From CAYTNY01 sp964439215 (GTDB taxonomy: Bacteria > Oederibacteriota > PGYV01 > CAYTNY01): a DNA stretch of 24,596 bases. The position numbers and the translations under genes are program-made. Under the pieces are notes generated by a model. The model made no database searches, was not told the DNA's origin, and saw only the letters and a list, made by a program, of their open reading frames with translations. Location of the stretch: contig CAYTNY010000030.1 in the NCBI GenBank assembly GCA_964439215.1, positions 1 to 24,596 on the forward strand, in the 5' to 3' direction. This document shows, piece by piece, positions 23,138 through 24,596 of this stretch (positions within the stretch are counted from its first letter, which is position 1; each line of letters begins with the position of its first letter).

Positions 23138-24529
23138 TTACGCCCCATTATCTTTATATCCTATTCTTATAATATTTTCTGTGTCCTTCGTCACTTTTAC
23201 ACGCTCAGCCGCTCTTACTCCGGGGATCCAGATTATACCCGTCTTATCGCATACAACATGAGCATTTTCTGCGGCTTTAGCGGAATTCAGAAAATCTTTT
23301 AGCTTTACCTCCCGATCCATTCCATAAGGCACAAATACATCTCCCGGCTTTCCGGAGCGGATGCTTATCGGCTCTTTTATCTTTTCCCTGTCCATATGAG
23401 CTGTTTTTTTATCTTTTAATTTAATATTCTTTTTGTTTTTTATAATATCAAATTTATAGATTCTGCCTCCGGCATCGGCGCTTCCGGGGATCTGTACTGT
23501 TTTTGTACGAAATCCGGTGCGGTTTTCAGCTGAAGCGCCGCGTATTTCCGCATACCCGTTGTTCACACGGCAAACCATTCCGTGCGGAAGATTTGAGCCT
23601 TTTCCTGTTTCTATTCCTTTATATGCTTCATTCACACAGTTAAAGTCCACGCGTCTCACTCCTCCGGTTCCCTGTTCAACCGCCTCTTTAAGCAGCCTGA
23701 AAGCTTCAGCCGGATGAAGAGCAAGCAGCCTCTTTGCGTCTATTCTTAACCCGTTTTTTCCGTGCCTGACGATCTTCCGGAAATTCCCGTCCATACGCGC
23801 TTTAAAAAAATCTTCATCCATTGCGGAAAGCCGCGCAAAAGAATCAAGAGTTTTTTCTATACCTCTGTTTATCTTGTTTTTCACAACAGGCATTATCCTG
23901 TTTCTGATGACATTTCTTTCATAAACATCCGAGAAATTCGTTTCATCCGTACAAAAAGATATTTTCATTTCCGCGAGCCATTTTATAAGTTCTTCTCTTT
24001 TTAAATTTATAAGCGGCCGTATTATCTCTATGTTCCCTGTATCTTTAATTCCGAACTCCCCGTTTTCCGGCTTCCTCTTCGGAGGAATCCCGGAAAGGCC
24101 TTTTTTCCCGCTGCCTTTCATGAAACGGAAAAAAACCGTTTCCGCATTATCGGTCAACGTATGCCCGACAGCTATTTTATTTATTTTCCTTTTCAGGCAT
24201 TCTTTCAGAAAAAATGAATACCTTGCGTTCCGCGCGGCATTTTCCGATTTGTCTTTTTTCTTTGTTTTTATTTCACCGTATATAAATTCAATCCCTTCTT
24301 TTTCCGCGGTTTTTTTCACAAACCGCGCGTCACGCATGCTGTCTGCCCCTCTGAACTTATGATTAAAATGGCATACAAAAATATCCGCGCCTTTTTGCGC
24401 GCAGATTTTTTTCATAAGATAAAGCAGAGCCATGGAATCAGCCCCGCCGGAAACACACACCATAACCCTGTCCCCGCCCTGTATATACTCCCCTGCCGAC
24501 AAACAGAACCGTTCTTCAGAACTATTCAC
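23138..24529 (-). CDS. tilS: tRNA(Ile)-lysidine synthase TilS
   Basis: TilS attaches lysine to C34 of the CAU-anticodon isoleucine tRNA, changing its codon from AUG to AUA, and is essential in most bacteria. The 463-residue protein has the PP-loop ATP-binding motif SGGADS (27-32), VCHFNHKFRGADS and GHTLTDNAETVFFRFMKGSG typical of the N-terminal domain. A linker leads to a full C-terminal TilS domain (about 390-455: IRSGKPGDVFVPYGM, KLKDFLNSAKAA, IIWIPGVRAAERVKV). The length fits the long TilS form. The start is GTG with AGAGGT five bases upstream; the nearby ATG is out of frame and stops at once. The gene stands alone, with its own promoter and terminator. Confidence 0.95.
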   Translation of the reverse strand: MNSSEERFCLSAGEYIQGGDRVMVCVSGGADSMALLYLMKKICAQKGADIFVCHFNHKFRGADSMRDARFVKKTAEKEGIEFIYGEIKTKKKDKSENAARNARYSFFLKECLKRKINKIAVGHTLTDNAETVFFRFMKGSGKKGLSGIPPKRKPENGEFGIKDTGNIEIIRPLINLKREELIKWLAEMKISFCTDETNFSDVYERNVIRNRIMPVVKNKINRGIEKTLDSFARLSAMDEDFFKARMDGNFRKIVRHGKNGLRIDAKRLLALHPAEAFRLLKEAVEQGTGGVRRVDFNCVNEAYKGIETGKGSNLPHGMVCRVNNGYAEIRGASAENRTGFRTKTVQIPGSADAGGRIYKFDIIKNKKNIKLKDKKTAHMDREKIKEPISIRSGKPGDVFVPYGMDREVKLKDFLNSAKAAENAHVVCDKTGIIWIPGVRAAERVKVTKDTENIIRIGYKDNGA

Positions 24530-24556
24530 ATTTTACCTCTATTTAATTTTTTTTAC

Positions 24557-24565
24557 ATTATAACA
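24557..24565 (-). promoter_or_regulatory. Extended -10 promoter of tilS
   Basis: On the minus strand TGTTATAAT contains a perfect TATAAT (24557-24562) with the TG of an extended -10 element one base upstream. No good -35 hexamer is visible at the right distance, as is usual for extended -10 promoters. Transcription would begin near 24550, about 20 bases before the GTG start. Confidence 0.55.
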
Positions 24566-24596
24566 AAGTTTTCAGAAATACGGAATGAAGTTTTAA

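Overview
The window reads as ordinary chromosomal DNA of a diderm (Gram-negative) bacterium. LptF/LptG-type LPS-export permeases, an ExbB/TolQ-ExbD-ExbD-TonB energising complex, an FtsEX-EnvC-type division module and a PorV/UPF0164-like outer-membrane barrel all require an outer membrane. The mix of PorV-like and 'NYPNPF'/FlgD-type C-terminal domains with Tol/Ton genes, outside any recognisable Bacteroidetes or Proteobacteria gene order, suggests a little-studied phylum. That placement (for example Goldbacteria, Firestonebacteria or Elusimicrobiota-like lineages) is a guess. I found no rRNA, tRNA, CRISPR array, insertion sequence or phage gene. Coding density is very high and no gene-free stretch exceeds 300 bases.

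Layout: (1) 74-3796, plus strand: a GT39/ArnT-type membrane glycosyltransferase, lptF and lptG, all overlapping, behind a good sigma70-like promoter at 17-45. (2) 3797-3877: an 81-bp convergent gap. (3) Everything from 3878 to 17476 lies on the minus strand. In transcription order: PorV-like barrel, 1031-residue TPR protein, TolQ/ExbB, ExbD, ExbD, TonB, a FlgD/OmpA-like periplasmic protein, a 193-residue unknown, pfkA, a beta-CASP metallo-hydrolase, ftsE, ftsX and an EnvC-like activator. A possible terminator at 9028-9054 splits this into an upstream envelope block and a downstream pfkA-ftsEX-envC block. (4) 17600-22945, minus: a giant secreted protein of about 1781 residues built from alternating beta-sandwich-like modules and ending in an NYPNPF-type C-terminal domain, with its own promoter at 22986-23014. 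(5) 23138-24529, minus: tilS with its own extended -10 promoter and terminator.

The most interesting part is 9682-22945. Three proteins encoded there, namely the giant repeat protein, the PorV-like barrel and the OmpA-like periplasmic protein, carry the same FlgD-Ig-like 'WDG.(D/N)..G' motif. They sit with a TPR scaffold and a complete ExbB-ExbD-ExbD-TonB motor. I infer a dedicated envelope or surface-display system, with the giant protein as cargo or surface fibre, the barrel as docking or export partner, the TPR protein as periplasmic scaffold and the TonB complex as energy source. This is a hypothesis from gene order and shared motifs only. The second notable module is ftsE-ftsX-envC, translationally coupled by 4-base overlaps, whose EnvC-like protein has lost the LytM metal ligands, as expected for an amidase activator rather than an enzyme.
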